Assembly (NCBI GenBank): GCA_947623455.1 | Contig: OX392538.1 | Location: 33,603,001-33,667,000 of the forward strand | Length of the DNA stretch: 64,000 nucleotides | Direction of reading: 5' to 3' | Source: Mimachlamys varia | Taxonomy: Eukaryota; Mollusca; Bivalvia; Pectinida; Pectinidae | Part shown: positions 21,861 to 34,900 of the stretch, piece by piece | Layout: each line of letters starts with the position of its first letter | Numbering within the stretch: the stretch's first letter is position 1 | The notes under the pieces: generated by a model | Databases searched by the model: none | Told to the model about the DNA's origin: nothing | What the model saw: the letters and a program-made list of their open reading frames with translations, nothing else | Position numbers and translations under genes: made by a program

Positions 21861-22016
21861 ATTGACGGACGGACGGACGGACGGACGGATGGATGGACAA
21901 TAAATAAATGCCGGCATGACGAATTACCCCAAATCTACCAAAATCTTACCCAAATCTACCCAAATCTACCCAAATCTTACCCAAAGCTACCCAAATCTTA
22001 CCCAAATCTACCCAAA
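21861..22016. repeat. (GGAC)n microsatellite followed by an ACCCAAATCT repeat
   Basis: GGACGGACGGAC... at about 21862-21898, then repeats of ACCCAAATCT/TACCCAAATCT from about 21925 to 22016. A few further degenerate copies are at 22285-22390. Confidence 0.85.
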
Positions 22017-22394
22017 TCGTACAAGTACACCATAATTATAAGAAAACCAAAAGCATAATTAATTAATTTTACGCAAATTTTTGATGGTCGACGCGTTTTC
22101 TCCAGGTTTTAGTAAACCGAACATTAGTAAGGTTTATCTCCCCTGTATCACGCATGGCAAAGAAATTACCAACGTTATATATCTGTATTGTGCTTTAGGC
22201 CTATTATAATATCAATTTGTTAAATAATATAGATAAAGAAACAATAGAAATACAATAATCAATAGACGTTATATAAACATCACATCACCCAAATCTACTT
22301 AAACCTTACCTAAGTCTTACCCAAATCACAGACTTCGATAGCAATCTAATCTAAGTCCGTGCCCAAATCTACCCAAATCTTGCCCAATATTCAG

Positions 22395-23841
22395 TTTAAT
22401 TCAATTGATAGGTATAACGTGACATGCATAAAATAATCGTTTTTATTCATTTGATAATAGAAACGGGGCATGTATAAAACGATCGTTTTTATTCATTTGA
22501 TAATAGAAACGGGACATGTATAAAGCGATCGTTTTTATTCATTTGATTAGTATAACGGGACATGTATCAAACGATCGTTTTTATTCATTTGATAAGTATA
22601 ACGGGACATGTATAAAACGATCGTTTTAATTCAATTTGATAAAAGAAACAGGACATGTATAAAGCGATCGTTTTTATTCATTTGATAAATATAACGGGGC
22701 ATATATAAAACGATCGTTTTTATTCATTTGATAAGTATAACGGGGCATATATAAAACGATAGTTTTAATTCAATTTGATAAAAGAAACAGGACATGTATA
22801 AAGCGATCGTTTTTATTCATTTGATAAATATAACGGGGCATATATAAAACGATCGTTTTTATTCATTTGATAAGTATAACGGGGCATGTATAAAACGATC
22901 GTTTTATTCATTTGATAAGTATAACGGGACATGTATAAAACGATCATTTTTATTCATTTGATAAGTATAACGGGGCATGTATAAAACGATCGTTTTATTC
23001 ATTTGATAAGTATAACGGGACATGTATAAAACGATCGTTTGATTCATTTGATAAGTAAAACGGGACATGTATAAAACGATCGTTTTATTCATTTGATAAG
23101 TATAACGGGGCATATATAAAACGATCGTTTTTATTCATTTGATAAGTATAACGGGGCATATATAAAACGATCGTTTTTATTCATTTGATAATAGAAACGG
23201 GACATGTATAAAACGATCGTTTTAATTCAATTTGATAATAGAAACAGGACATGTATAAAGCGATCGTTTTTATTCATTTCATAAATATAACGGGGCATAT
23301 ATAAAACGATCGTTTTTATTCATTTGATAAGTATAACGGGACATGTATAAAACGATCGTTTTATTCATTTGATAAGTATAACGGGACATGTATAAAACGA
23401 TCGTTTTAATTCAATTTGATAAAAGAAACAGGACATGTATAAAGCGATCGTTTTTATTCATTTGATAAATATAACGGGGCATATATAAAACGATCGTTTT
23501 TATTCATTTGATAAGTATAACGGGACATGTATAAAACGATCGTTTTTATTTATTTTATAAGTATAACGGGGCATGTAGAAATCGATCGTTTGATTCATTT
23601 GATAAGTATAACGGGGCATATATAAAACGATCGTTTTAATTCAATTTGATAAAAGAAACAGGACATGTATAAAGCGATCGTTTTTATTCATTTGATAAAT
23701 ATAACGGGGCATATATAAAACGATCGTTTTTATTCATTTGATAAGTATAACGGGACATGTATAAAACGATCGTTTTTATTTATTTTATAAGTATAACGGG
23801 GCATGTAGAAATCGATCGTTTGATTCATTTGAAAAGTATAA
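22395..23841. repeat. 46-bp satellite array (~31 units) centred on an AAAACGATCGTTTT palindrome
   Basis: Unit: TTTGATAAGTATAACGGGAC then ATGTATAAAACGATCG then TTTTTATTCA, with 45-47-bp variants. Most units contain the 14-bp palindrome AAAACGATCGTTTT and a TATAAAA-type string. There is higher-order structure: a five-unit block bearing the variant GCATGTAGAAATCGATCG recurs exactly 230 bp apart (23571 and 23801). It lies upstream of both divergent genes. Confidence 0.95.
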
Positions 23842-24134
23842 CGTCTCTTTCATATAACCCAATTGATGTTGTGACACTAATTAGGAAATTACACAAGTCT
23901 GTTATCTGGAGTCCAGCTTCATTGTGGACTGGGGCCAATATACTTGGTCGTGTCCTGGGGGCTACTACAATATACGAGGAACTCAGATACTGATAACGAA
24001 CGTTCTATGTCAATCAATTAGTCCATGTTAAGTGTCAATAAACATCTAACAACATATATATATAAGGGACGTATATCGATCAATTCTTACGAAATACAAA
24101 ATGGGACTTGCAATTTGAATAAATCGCTAGATAC

Positions 24135-24163
24135 AGGGACGTATATGTGAGATATACGTCCCT
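24135..24163. repeat. Perfect small hairpin
   Basis: AGGGACGTATAT / ATATACGTCCCT with a 5-base loop. Related half-sites or hairpins (CAGAGACGTA...TACGTCTCTG) occur at 20540-20575 and 25683-25722. Confidence 0.75.
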
Positions 24164-24304
24164 GCGTATATTTATAATTATATCATTAGTTTAAATAACT
24201 CACGGGGTAATTAAATGAATAATACGCCAGATACAAAAGAAGGACGTATAGATATCAAAATTGATAAAATAATTTTCTGGTTTACGGATTAATTGGAATT
24301 TGCG

Positions 24305-24410
24305 TCAATCTGATTAAAATACAGATGCTCAGTATAGTATCGTGTGTACACAATGTCATGTACAATGCACACGATTATAAATAGTGAGGATCTGTATTTT
24401 AATCAAATTG
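24305..24410. mobile_element. Short inverted-repeat element
   Basis: Left arm CAATCTGATTAAAATACAGA and right arm TCTGTATTTTAATCAAATTG enclose ~65 bp. The same ends bound the larger repeat at 37325-37722. Confidence 0.6.
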
Positions 24411-25952
24411 ACTTTTGCGTCAATTGTTTTGCAATAAAATGACTTGAAGGACGATATCACCAATTATGGACCACCTGTTTATCATCCAATTTGAAAAATG
24501 AGTGACATCTTATATTGGTAAGAAAAAGCATTTCCTGAACGAAACAAATCAAACTTTTCACGAGACATATATTGTACCAGATCTTTATAGATTTCCAAAG
24601 ATTAACGAACATTTTCTCGAGATATTGCGATTGATGAAGAATAAATAAAAAACAATTCTAGAAAGAAAATGAAAATTTTGTTTACCACGCATTGGTAGAA
24701 CTATCGAGAAAACGCAATTTTCGTACGTATGTGTGACGCAAGTTTTGATAAGTTTAAAAAAAAAACACCAGCACCATGCATAACCTCGATATCCTGATGG
24801 TTACGTATACGCTCACCTACGTTATACGTTTTCTAGGATGCGTAGGTGAGCGAAACCACCTGGATATCAAGGATATGCACAACATGATATTTTTTTCAGA
24901 AAGTATAATGGCTTTATATATGTTCGTCTCAGTTTTTTTTTTAATTCTCTGTGAAAAATAGAAAATTATATTAAATGTAACTTGATTGGGAATGGTTCTG
25001 GCCTTATTTTGGGACTTGACTTCGCATTTAAGATTAATTAATTAATTTTTTCATAAATAGGTTCACAACACCGGAATTACGTTAGACTAAACTAGCGCAT
25101 ACCGATATTTTGTCTCTGCTAGCGTTTATCAATGAACCAATTAGAAGTGATATTGGAAATCACATCCTCGATATCCAGCTGGGGTAACGTTGCTATGATC
25201 ACCTATAGCTACGTATATACACACGTACATTGTACCAGAGACGTACATGTATATGTAACACGGTTATATGTACATGTGTTATTATACATACCTGATTGTA
25301 CGTATATACGTATATATACCACAGGGTTTGGGTTGGGTATTTTATAAATGGGGTCCTTTCCTAAATAAATAGGGTCCTTCTGTAAGTTCAAATGCAGAGA
25401 CGTTCAAATGGGAATCCTGAAAATAAGTGGGGCCTTTTCAGTTTCTATGGTTGATAAAATAACTAATCTAAGTCCGTGATAAAAGATATAGGGACGGCTT
25501 CAACGCAAACCCTGTACCATATATATATATATAATTAACTAGTAACACCATGCAGCTGATACGTTACAATTATTAAATTGTTTTCCTGGTATACCAATAT
25601 TGTATGTAATAAAATGTCAAAAGATATATATAGTGCTCTGCAACGGACTTAGATTTGTCCGTGGCTCTACTAATCCTAACGACCAGAGACGTACAAATAT
25701 GTATGTATATATACGTCTCTGCAACGACCAATAAATACAACTCGGACCCATTCGCTCTTCTCCGTCATTTGCCGAGCGCTCATGATCAGCAGCAGCAACA
25801 TATATATTGATCGAGGTCAAAGTTCATTGCATGACGCGTGTGCGTCAAACACAGTTGATGGAGCATGTCCGGAAGTGTGTAAAGATATTGTGAAACCGAA
25901 ACAGAGAGATTCTACAGCTGAGAGGAGACCTAATCTCTCATCTTGGTGGAAA

Positions 25953-28900
25953 ATGATTAGAAAATGTGATGTTCAGTTGGTTTCATGGATTATTTTCTTG
26001 GTAGAAATCGTCAAACAGGTAAATCCAATTGAACTGTTAAATTATTAACTCTCCTCATGATATAAACCAACCTGTGGCGGTGGTGTTGCGGATGCTGACT
26101 GGCTAGTCGCGGATTTAGTGAATCCTTGCATTGATTTGATGGAAAACCACATTGTAATTTGATTACAAAAGATGATCCTCCAGTATAGTTCATTTTGCTA
26201 AATCAGTATTGGATATAAATATGTATTGTACTGTACATCCACAAAATAGTCTACATTGCCTGCTAAATATAATGCAGAAACATGACATAACTTCATATAA
26301 AGTTGTTGTTATAATTTCAGGTGGCAGCGGACGCACAATACTGCAGTGATACAGGTGAAAGGTGAGGAATTTTATAGTATGGCTTTCTATATATATATTC
26401 TCTCATAGTTTTTTTTAGCGTTTTACTGCTTTCAGATGGCATTCATAGGCAATATGAATGCCAACTGAAATAAAGCAAATCCTACATGAAGTCCACTATA
26501 TTGCCTTAATGGATGCCAACTAAAAGCTGTACAATATTTAGGTTTTTTATAATTTCCATTTTTAGAATCAGTTAAAGAGTAACTGTAGTGCAAATAGAAA
26601 CTGAAATGATCAGACTCGTTGTGTCGCCATTAATACATTGTCGAAAACCGCATCGAAATCGGCCGACCGGTTACAAAGTTACGACAGGTTGAAGTTTGGT
26701 TTTTTACCTGTTTTGCCACACGCTAATTAAGCGCACCGCGAACCGCTAAAAGTTGTGCACACGTATTGGTGACGTCACAACGGGAACACAAGAAATTGGG
26801 TCCTATGTCTCTCTATATATAATAGTAATATGTACGTCTGGTTGATTAATGATTCAAAATGTATTATACAATGAAATTAAGGGACGTACCATAATATGAG
26901 GGTCGGGAGAATAATCTGAAATCGTCATTGAAATAACTTTATTTTGATTCTTTCATAAATATAGTGTTTATTGATTGTTATATATATGCGCTATCATATT
27001 GTAATACTCTGTGTCATTTATAATGTCAGTTATACATATCATTTATCCAATGATTCAAGAGTGACTCTTATAATAATACCTTTGAATATTGTACATCTCA
27101 TTTTAATGTCCATTATATTACGTAATCAGATTAGCGGGATAATCTACCTGGTCAGTTCGATAACTTCACACGTAAATTATATCTCAAATAGCAAGTAATT
27201 AACATTGGAGAGGGGTGGGGGGGGGGGGGGGCTATCAAAGTTAACTAATTGTAATAGTTGAGTATGTTGCGGTTATTATCCACTCTTTATAACTTCAAAA
27301 TGTGTACTCTAAATCTGTTACATGTAGATCTCGACTGGAACATAGACTATCGAGTGCACATGTATCTTTTGAAATCTCCGTAACCCACCGTCAGCTCACA
27401 AAGTACATGACACTTTTTTAATTTCGAGTTTGACTCTTCTATTCAACGAGAAGTTCTGTTGAAAACTTGCTTGATATGTTTCAGGGACGTATATGCACAT
27501 ATACACATATAATTTTTCAAATTTTTTTTAACATAAATGAATAAAATGCGGATTAAAACCATAGGCACTTGTGGCCAGGAGAATAGCCATTTAAATATAT
27601 AGATAACATAGCGAAATATGATAATTAAAATAAAATATAAAAACTGAATTTTCAAATTTTCTTTTTATGTTATTAATCATCTAAAACCATATTGAAAATA
27701 ATTGCCAAATTTCAGCTTGATACGTCAAGCGGTTTAATTTAACAAAAAATCGACTATCAGACACTCTTTTTTTGTGAAATTTAACCGCTTGACGTATCAA
27801 GCTGAAATTTGGCAATTACTTTCATTATGGTTTTAGATGATTAATAACATAAAAAAAATTGTTTAAGTCAGTTTTTATATTTTACTTTAATTATTCATAT
27901 TTTGCAAATTTTCTATATATTTAGATGACTATTCTCCTGGCCACAAGTGCCTGTGATTAAAATCAATTAAGTAATCTTCTCATCTTATTTTCAAAAGATG
28001 TTCCATGTTCATTTCTTGTCAGTAAAACACAAGGGTTTTCAAAGATCTGATCTTATTTTTTCTCAAACAGAATTCGAAATACATTGTTCTTGATTTCTAT
28101 TTCGATGTATGTGCCTGAAGACAGGTAACATCAGGATTTCGCTCATATTCTATTTATTTTACAGTATTCACGATTTGAAATGTTTTTTTTTTTTATACTG
28201 CATAGACATTAATAAATTATCAATGGATAGAAAGCTGTTAACTTTAATACACACCTATAATTTCTCAAACATATATAAGGATAAAAGAAGTCGAAATGTG
28301 ATACCCGTCAAAACAGTTTATACAGGTCGAAAGCATTGGTAAAAGTTATATATTTTTATTTTCCAATATACGTACATCGTATTGTACGTATAAAAAGGCT
28401 GGTCTTGTCGTTCTATATGATGTTACTAACTGTTCTTCCTTGAAGTCCAATAAAATATATGGTTTTCGAAGTTCCGAGTCTATACACGGAATTAGATTAT
28501 ATCTAAGTCCGTGGTCTTCAGTAACACAAATATCCTTTTTCTTGTGTTTATTGAGGTTGTTTCTACGAAGTTTTATATTTATACAGTCGACCAACATGCA
28601 TAAATATTTGTCTGTGTGCATTTTACTGATGTTACGATCAGTTCCTGCTGATATGTGCATGCAATCAACGTGACCATCAATGAATACACACGCCGTTTTA
28701 GCGGTGTTATATAAAATAGAATATGAGAAAATTAATACCTAATCATATCAAGTGCATGTTTTGAAGTCTCTAAAAGTTTTTCCACAAAATAATAACCTGT
28801 TAATCATGTTAGCGAGTCCGGCGGTAATTGATTTATGGTCGAGTGATCATGACCACGTGTGCCGCTCACCTGTGGAACTCCCGACCCCACCTCACCACTA

Positions 28901-31900
28901 ATTACGGCCCCCCTGGGGCATACAACACCTTGGAATTACCAGTAGGGTCATTAATGAACTCCATACAACCTTGATATATAATAAGTGTCATATTCTTGAA
29001 TAGAAGACTCTATACAAATAACAAGTCGTGATACGATTCATATAATTTTAATATAATGACTACACAAGTCTATCAGTGCGGTCACCGTTGTGACGTCACT
29101 TCCGGTCGTATGGCAAAATCGGGGATTTTCTGATTTGCGTTCAGGTGTGAAATTTAGAAAAATGGTCAAAACTTCGTAATTTTTACAAAAAAAAAATTTT
29201 CGTGTGAATTATCTCACTTACTTTTTACCAATCTTTCCATACACAAAAGATGGTTTTGCACTACAGTTACTCTTTAACTTCACCACATAAAGTTTTCAAT
29301 TACATTTTTTATTTTCGGGTATGGGTCTGCTCTTTCTTTGAATAGAACAGCCATCACCATGAGATTGTCAGCAGTATACGTATTGAACATACATGTTATA
29401 ATTATGAAGTCATAATAATGATATCAACACACGGTCAATGGCATCCATGGCCTTTTAAATGCCAACTGAATTTGGTTGGGTTATATATACTGACTAGATC
29501 ACTCATATTTTTCGGGAATACTTTATTTCGCAAATTTACAATGTTACTTTTCAGAATATTTGCGAATACATTCCCATTTCCCAAATGGTGTTCTAGAAAT
29601 TAAATTACATTAAATTTGCGAATGATCATGCAGCTTTTGGAGACATGAACTCATTAAAACATCTATATATTGGTAACAGATAGCTTTGTATTTGACGGCA
29701 TTGTGTTCATGAGATTATATTTTTATATAATTAATGCTACTTTTACCGGATGTGTTACATGTTGGCGCTTTGTCCAGACAAAAGAAACTTACGAATGTGA
29801 ACGAACGACAGACGTTAAAAACAACTCAACATTGATTCACAATTGTCTGAAAGATGACAGGACTTTAATTGGTCCGACATGTTTGTGCAGTGATTGACTT
29901 TACATTTCTTAATGTGTTTGTACTGATCACTTATAATTAGTATACGCACGGACTTAGATAGCAATTAATTGGTAAGCAAGGCTAATGCGAATAAAATAGG
30001 ATAATGGGGGGGGGGGGGGGTGAAGCCATAAAATAGTACGGTGTTGGTGCGCTGTAAAATTTCATATTCTGAGACATTTTACTGAGATTTGACGTAACAA
30101 ACATGATTAAAATATGAATGATGTTAAATAAAGATAATTTTCCTTGAACTCTAGACAGTTTTAATGAAAAGGATTCCCCAGAATATATAGCTCTTCGATG
30201 GCAGTCAAGTGTCCTGAGATGGCTGAGGCGGGGGTATTTTTTCCAAGTCACGTAACTTCTCGTGTGTTCTCGCACCAGTGAAGTCTACCTGACATATTTC
30301 CTATGCCAAATAGCCAGTTGCCTATCCCTCTAAGCTAAGGCCATGGTATACTGCAGTCGTCCCAGCGGTGACATCTTTGACGGTTTTCCTACTCACAGGC
30401 TATTGTGGTATACTATAAAAATACATTTTGCATGACGTGATAACCACTTGCTATTGTAAATCCGCCATGTTATTATGACATGCATGCTCGACCCTCGACC
30501 TCTGACCTATAGCTATAGACTTCCACATGAATGTTCAGAGTTATAAAGATATCTGAGTTTAAAGGAAACAAATGGGTTAAGTCGACAGATTTGTTTGTCA
30601 TTATATAATATGGTTTATATAAAATTGATGGAAATGTCTAAAAGCGAGTTGTGATTATGAGGGAACAAACATGAATATCATCCAGAGTTGTTATTTTCAT
30701 ACAAATATTCGTAAGGGATTTGAATTTGCGATTGTCTATCCTCGCGTAATTAACGAGAATAAATCCAATGCGAAATATATGTGATTTACAGTATATATAT
30801 ACTAATACTATAGAGAGAGTGGGCGAGGCAATGCCATACAATGGTAAATATAGGATCTTAGGTATATAAGTAAGCTCGCATGAGTTTCAATTTCATATAC
30901 ATGTAGGATTTATGAAACAAGTGTAAGAATTTTTGAAAAACAGCCGTCATAATCACTGAGGTCGGAGACAGAATCATTGTTGTGTGTCCCAAAATCTTGT
31001 ACTGTGACCTATGGAAACCGGTGTTTTGGGAGAGTTTCGACCATGTTGTGGAATATAGCTTGCCATCCGCTATCTGAAAAACAAATACTCTGGCCGAATT
31101 CAAGAAACATCTGAAGACGTACCTTTTCACGTCTGCATATTAGGGTCAACTAATAGACGACATGTATATATATATACTGACATTTGTTTATCTAGTTCAA
31201 ATTTATATGCATTTTTTATATGATCACATTAGCTTAGATTGTAATAACTTCTTTATTTATGCATTGTAAGTATCAAATTATTATCTACATGTTGTGAAGT
31301 GCTTTAGAGTAATTTTACAAATTATATAGAGCGCTATATAAATGTTGTATATTATTATTATTATTATTATAAAATTAAGTTTCATATCTCATATAAATTG
31401 AAATGAGTGTAATATCTTTTTCAAACACAATATCAAAATTTATGGTATTTATATATATTCATGTACATTTTGTAAAATATCAATTTTTCATACACCGTAT
31501 GAAATGTAAAACACCAACATTGTATTTTATTCCTGGGCAGGTGTCAATTTTCCTAGGCTTGCCCATGCTGTTAGCCCAAATATTTTGAAAAAGTCCATAT
31601 TTTTTTGTATTTTAATTTACTGATATACTAATACTGTTTTATGTCTGTGATGTGAAATATAATGAAAATAATTTCAATATGTAAACTTCTTAATTTCATC
31701 TTTCTTAAGGCAACAGTCCTTGAAATGATCTGGTCACGCTTCCCACTCTCCATCTCCTGTTACATATATATATGTACCAGTAATGGATTGGTTTTCTATT
31801 AATTATGTGGACAGTGACCAGCATGCTTTCATAACAATCACATATATGTATAAATAGAACACAGGCACGAGGAAGCCACATCAATATATATTGTTCTGTA

Positions 31901-34900
31901 GTTCCCCAAATAAAAAAACCCCAATCTAATGGACTTGTCACTAATTAATAATGGATATACAGTGTAAATAAGCTAAGTACTGTATATGCCGTAATTAGCG
32001 CCCCTTCCTACTTATATTATGACGCAATGCAACCTAATGATTTTACAGTACACCTCACTTTGCGAATTTTTACAAGATTAGATAACCCCAAAAATATAAG
32101 ATCAGTAATATTGTTTACAAATTTTCTAAATATCTGATGACAATAATGTCACACATCATGAGTACTTACCCATTTTTATCATGATACATCGTACATATTT
32201 ACTTTATAAAAAACTTTTTTTTCATCTGGATCCGATTTGTAATATCTTATGAAGTGCTCCTTTTGGAACTGATTTTTTAGGTGCCCTGGGGGCTAGTTAC
32301 AATGATCACACACAGTATATAAATAAGTACACGTGTAGGTTAAAGTTGACCATATTGCTTATAATGGAGTATATACAGGGGTTTATCTAGAGGATTAAGG
32401 AGACACTACCCTTCTTTACTTTAGAGGGAAAAAAGCTCTTTAAAGAGAATTTTTAATAATCACTTAAAGTTACACTTTTTAAACTTTAAAGCACATTTTC
32501 AACTGAAAACAGCAAAGGATAATCAGGAAAAAACAAATCTGAGGGATTTTGGTAGATATGGACATCAAAAATGAAGGAAAAAACAATATATCAGTAAGGT
32601 TAACACAATTCTGAGACTGAGGGAAAAAAGGAAAAAAAATTATGAGGGGAAACTACCCATAAATGGTAGTAAAAAAGGGTTAGATTGACCCCTGACATAG
32701 AGGTTTACACAACGAGTGGTTGTTGGATATGGAATTTATTTCACTCAACTTTATTATTTTTTAAAGTTACAAAAGACACGAACTTTAGTGAGTGTCTTTT
32801 TTAACTTTTAAAAAAAAATTAATGAGAGTGAAATAAATTCTTTATCCAATATTCACAAGTGGTGTGACTTGTTACTATCACAATAATATTCAGTCGCAGT
32901 GGCAGTGTTGTTTTCTGTGAACCGCAGAATTTGCAAGAAAACACATTATCTTGTATATATATATATTCCTGCCAAATTGTGACGACATCAACAATCAGCA
33001 CGTTGCATTGAACCACGTGATTTCTGGTCAAAGTTCAACTTCTCAACCAATCAAAAGTCTGGAAGGTCATATTCCACTAGTGGTATATAACATATTTATC
33101 CAACAGTCAGCACGTTTATACAATGGTCTGAGAGTGGAATAACACGGAGTATTGTGGTAGAAACATACTTATACAATGTCCTTGGACATGTTACAAAATC
33201 GCTGACAGAATGCTGACCAACAGTTGTCTGTCAGATGAACCTGTAAGGTTACGCAAACCAACTAATATGTTAAGATATTTACCCCCTTCAATATGTCCTA
33301 AAGTAACATCTTTGTGATGGTTGTGCAAAGTTCAGTAGGTTTTAGACTTTTAGCGACCCAGACAGCTGACAGTGTCTATTTGATGATAAGGTCCCAAGAA
33401 GAATCCATCCGTATCTGCACTTGACAAAAATACAACAGTATAATGTTGTTGTGTGTCTCATGAGATCCTTATAGAACTAAATAGGTGATCAATCTACAAT
33501 TCATTTTCATAAGCCCTTTTTGATTGTATTGCTAAAACCAATAGGTCGATACAAAATTAAAGTAAATTCCAGTAAATCTGTGAGTCCATCGATACTCTCT
33601 TGAGTATACTGGACTCGAGACTCGCACGTAGATTGATTGCTGCTAAATTACTGTCTTTGTCCGGGGATCTATCATTATTTTTTCGGCATACTGTATCTAT
33701 TACTAAATTTAAAAGGTGCAGCATATGTGTGTGTTACATCATCAATAATGATAGTGGGTGGCAGATTCTGCTGGTGGATTTTTTAGTCTTCGAGGTTTGC
33801 TGGAGCCTCCATAGCCACAGTTAATATTGTTTGAGTAGTGGCAGGGTACATAATATACACATTTTCGTAGTACACGATTTGAAATTATACAGAACTAGTT
33901 TAATTTTACTTCTAAATTCATAAATGAAAGGGGCTTTACACACCTGACCCTTCTGCTTCTACGTTAGTTTAGAAATTTTGGATTCCCATCTTTTGGCCCC
34001 TAGCATCACTGAATAGTCCTAGGAGGACGAAACGACTGTATGATGCAGTTTAATTCATTTTTTCGGCATACTGTATCTATTACTAAATTTAAAAGGTGCA
34101 GTGTATGTGTGTGTTAAGTCATCTTTAATTAATCTATACATGTACGTGTGTACCACATTGTCTAGGGATCTATTATTAAATTAATCTATAACCCGGTACA
34201 TGTGTGTACATCATTGATAATTAATGTTCCTGGTATTAAGGACAGGTGAAATAATGGTTTAACAAGAGAAATTGAGAACAGCAAATCTGGTGTTCAATTA
34301 AACCTGGGACTCCAGATGGATGCGTGATCAGTTAATTGTGCTACTGGTCACTGCATGACGATCAACACAGTCCATATACAGTTCTTCTTTATTTCTCCCT
34401 CTTTTTTCTAAGTCTTCATTGTACATCTCCCAATTAGACCATAAGTACTGTAGCAGCTGGTTATTTTTGTACCATTATGCTTCATTGTACGTCACCAGAA
34501 GTCAGGAACTATACAAATAATATCTTAATTAACTTAGCACATACAGTGTATCTGTTGCAGCTTAGGAAATCATTTTTATAATACGGTTACCTTGAGCTTG
34601 CTTATTGACCACTGAAACTTGAGATGTTTTTATAGCTACCTTGACTGAGCTTAATTATATTATTGACCCCTGAAACTTGGTGTTTTTAGGTTTCTGTATA
34701 TAAGTATTTTCACAAGGCCGACCTGTATCAATAACAGCATCAAATTCCATCAATATATAATATTGTCAACAGGTGAAAATCTAGATCTACGACTGACTGT
34801 ATGACCTGATTATATTGCAGGTGTGATTATCCTAAAACCTGTTGTCCGAGCGGCTGTTGCTATGGCGTCGACGGAGATAATAATCGAGACCACCATGCCT

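Larger units (their letters stand above)
20124..25952. other. Intergenic region between divergent golgin and VOPP1-like start codons
   Basis: Holds both presumed 5' UTRs and promoters (no core promoter element can be assigned), a partial foldback MITE, a GGAC microsatellite, a 10-bp-type repeat, a 46-bp satellite array and several small palindromes. No convincing gene was found in it. Confidence 0.6.

Noticed and set aside
22904..23113. Minus-strand frame with repeating MNKTIVLYMPRYTYQ-type peptide
   Set aside because: Shadow of the 46-bp satellite; other units break the frame.
28440..28673. Alternative first exon with a signal-like peptide (MHKYLSVCILLML)
   Set aside because: It has no good donor and lies inside a transposon-like element. 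The 25953-26018 and 26321-26361 exons give exact phase and a better signal peptide.
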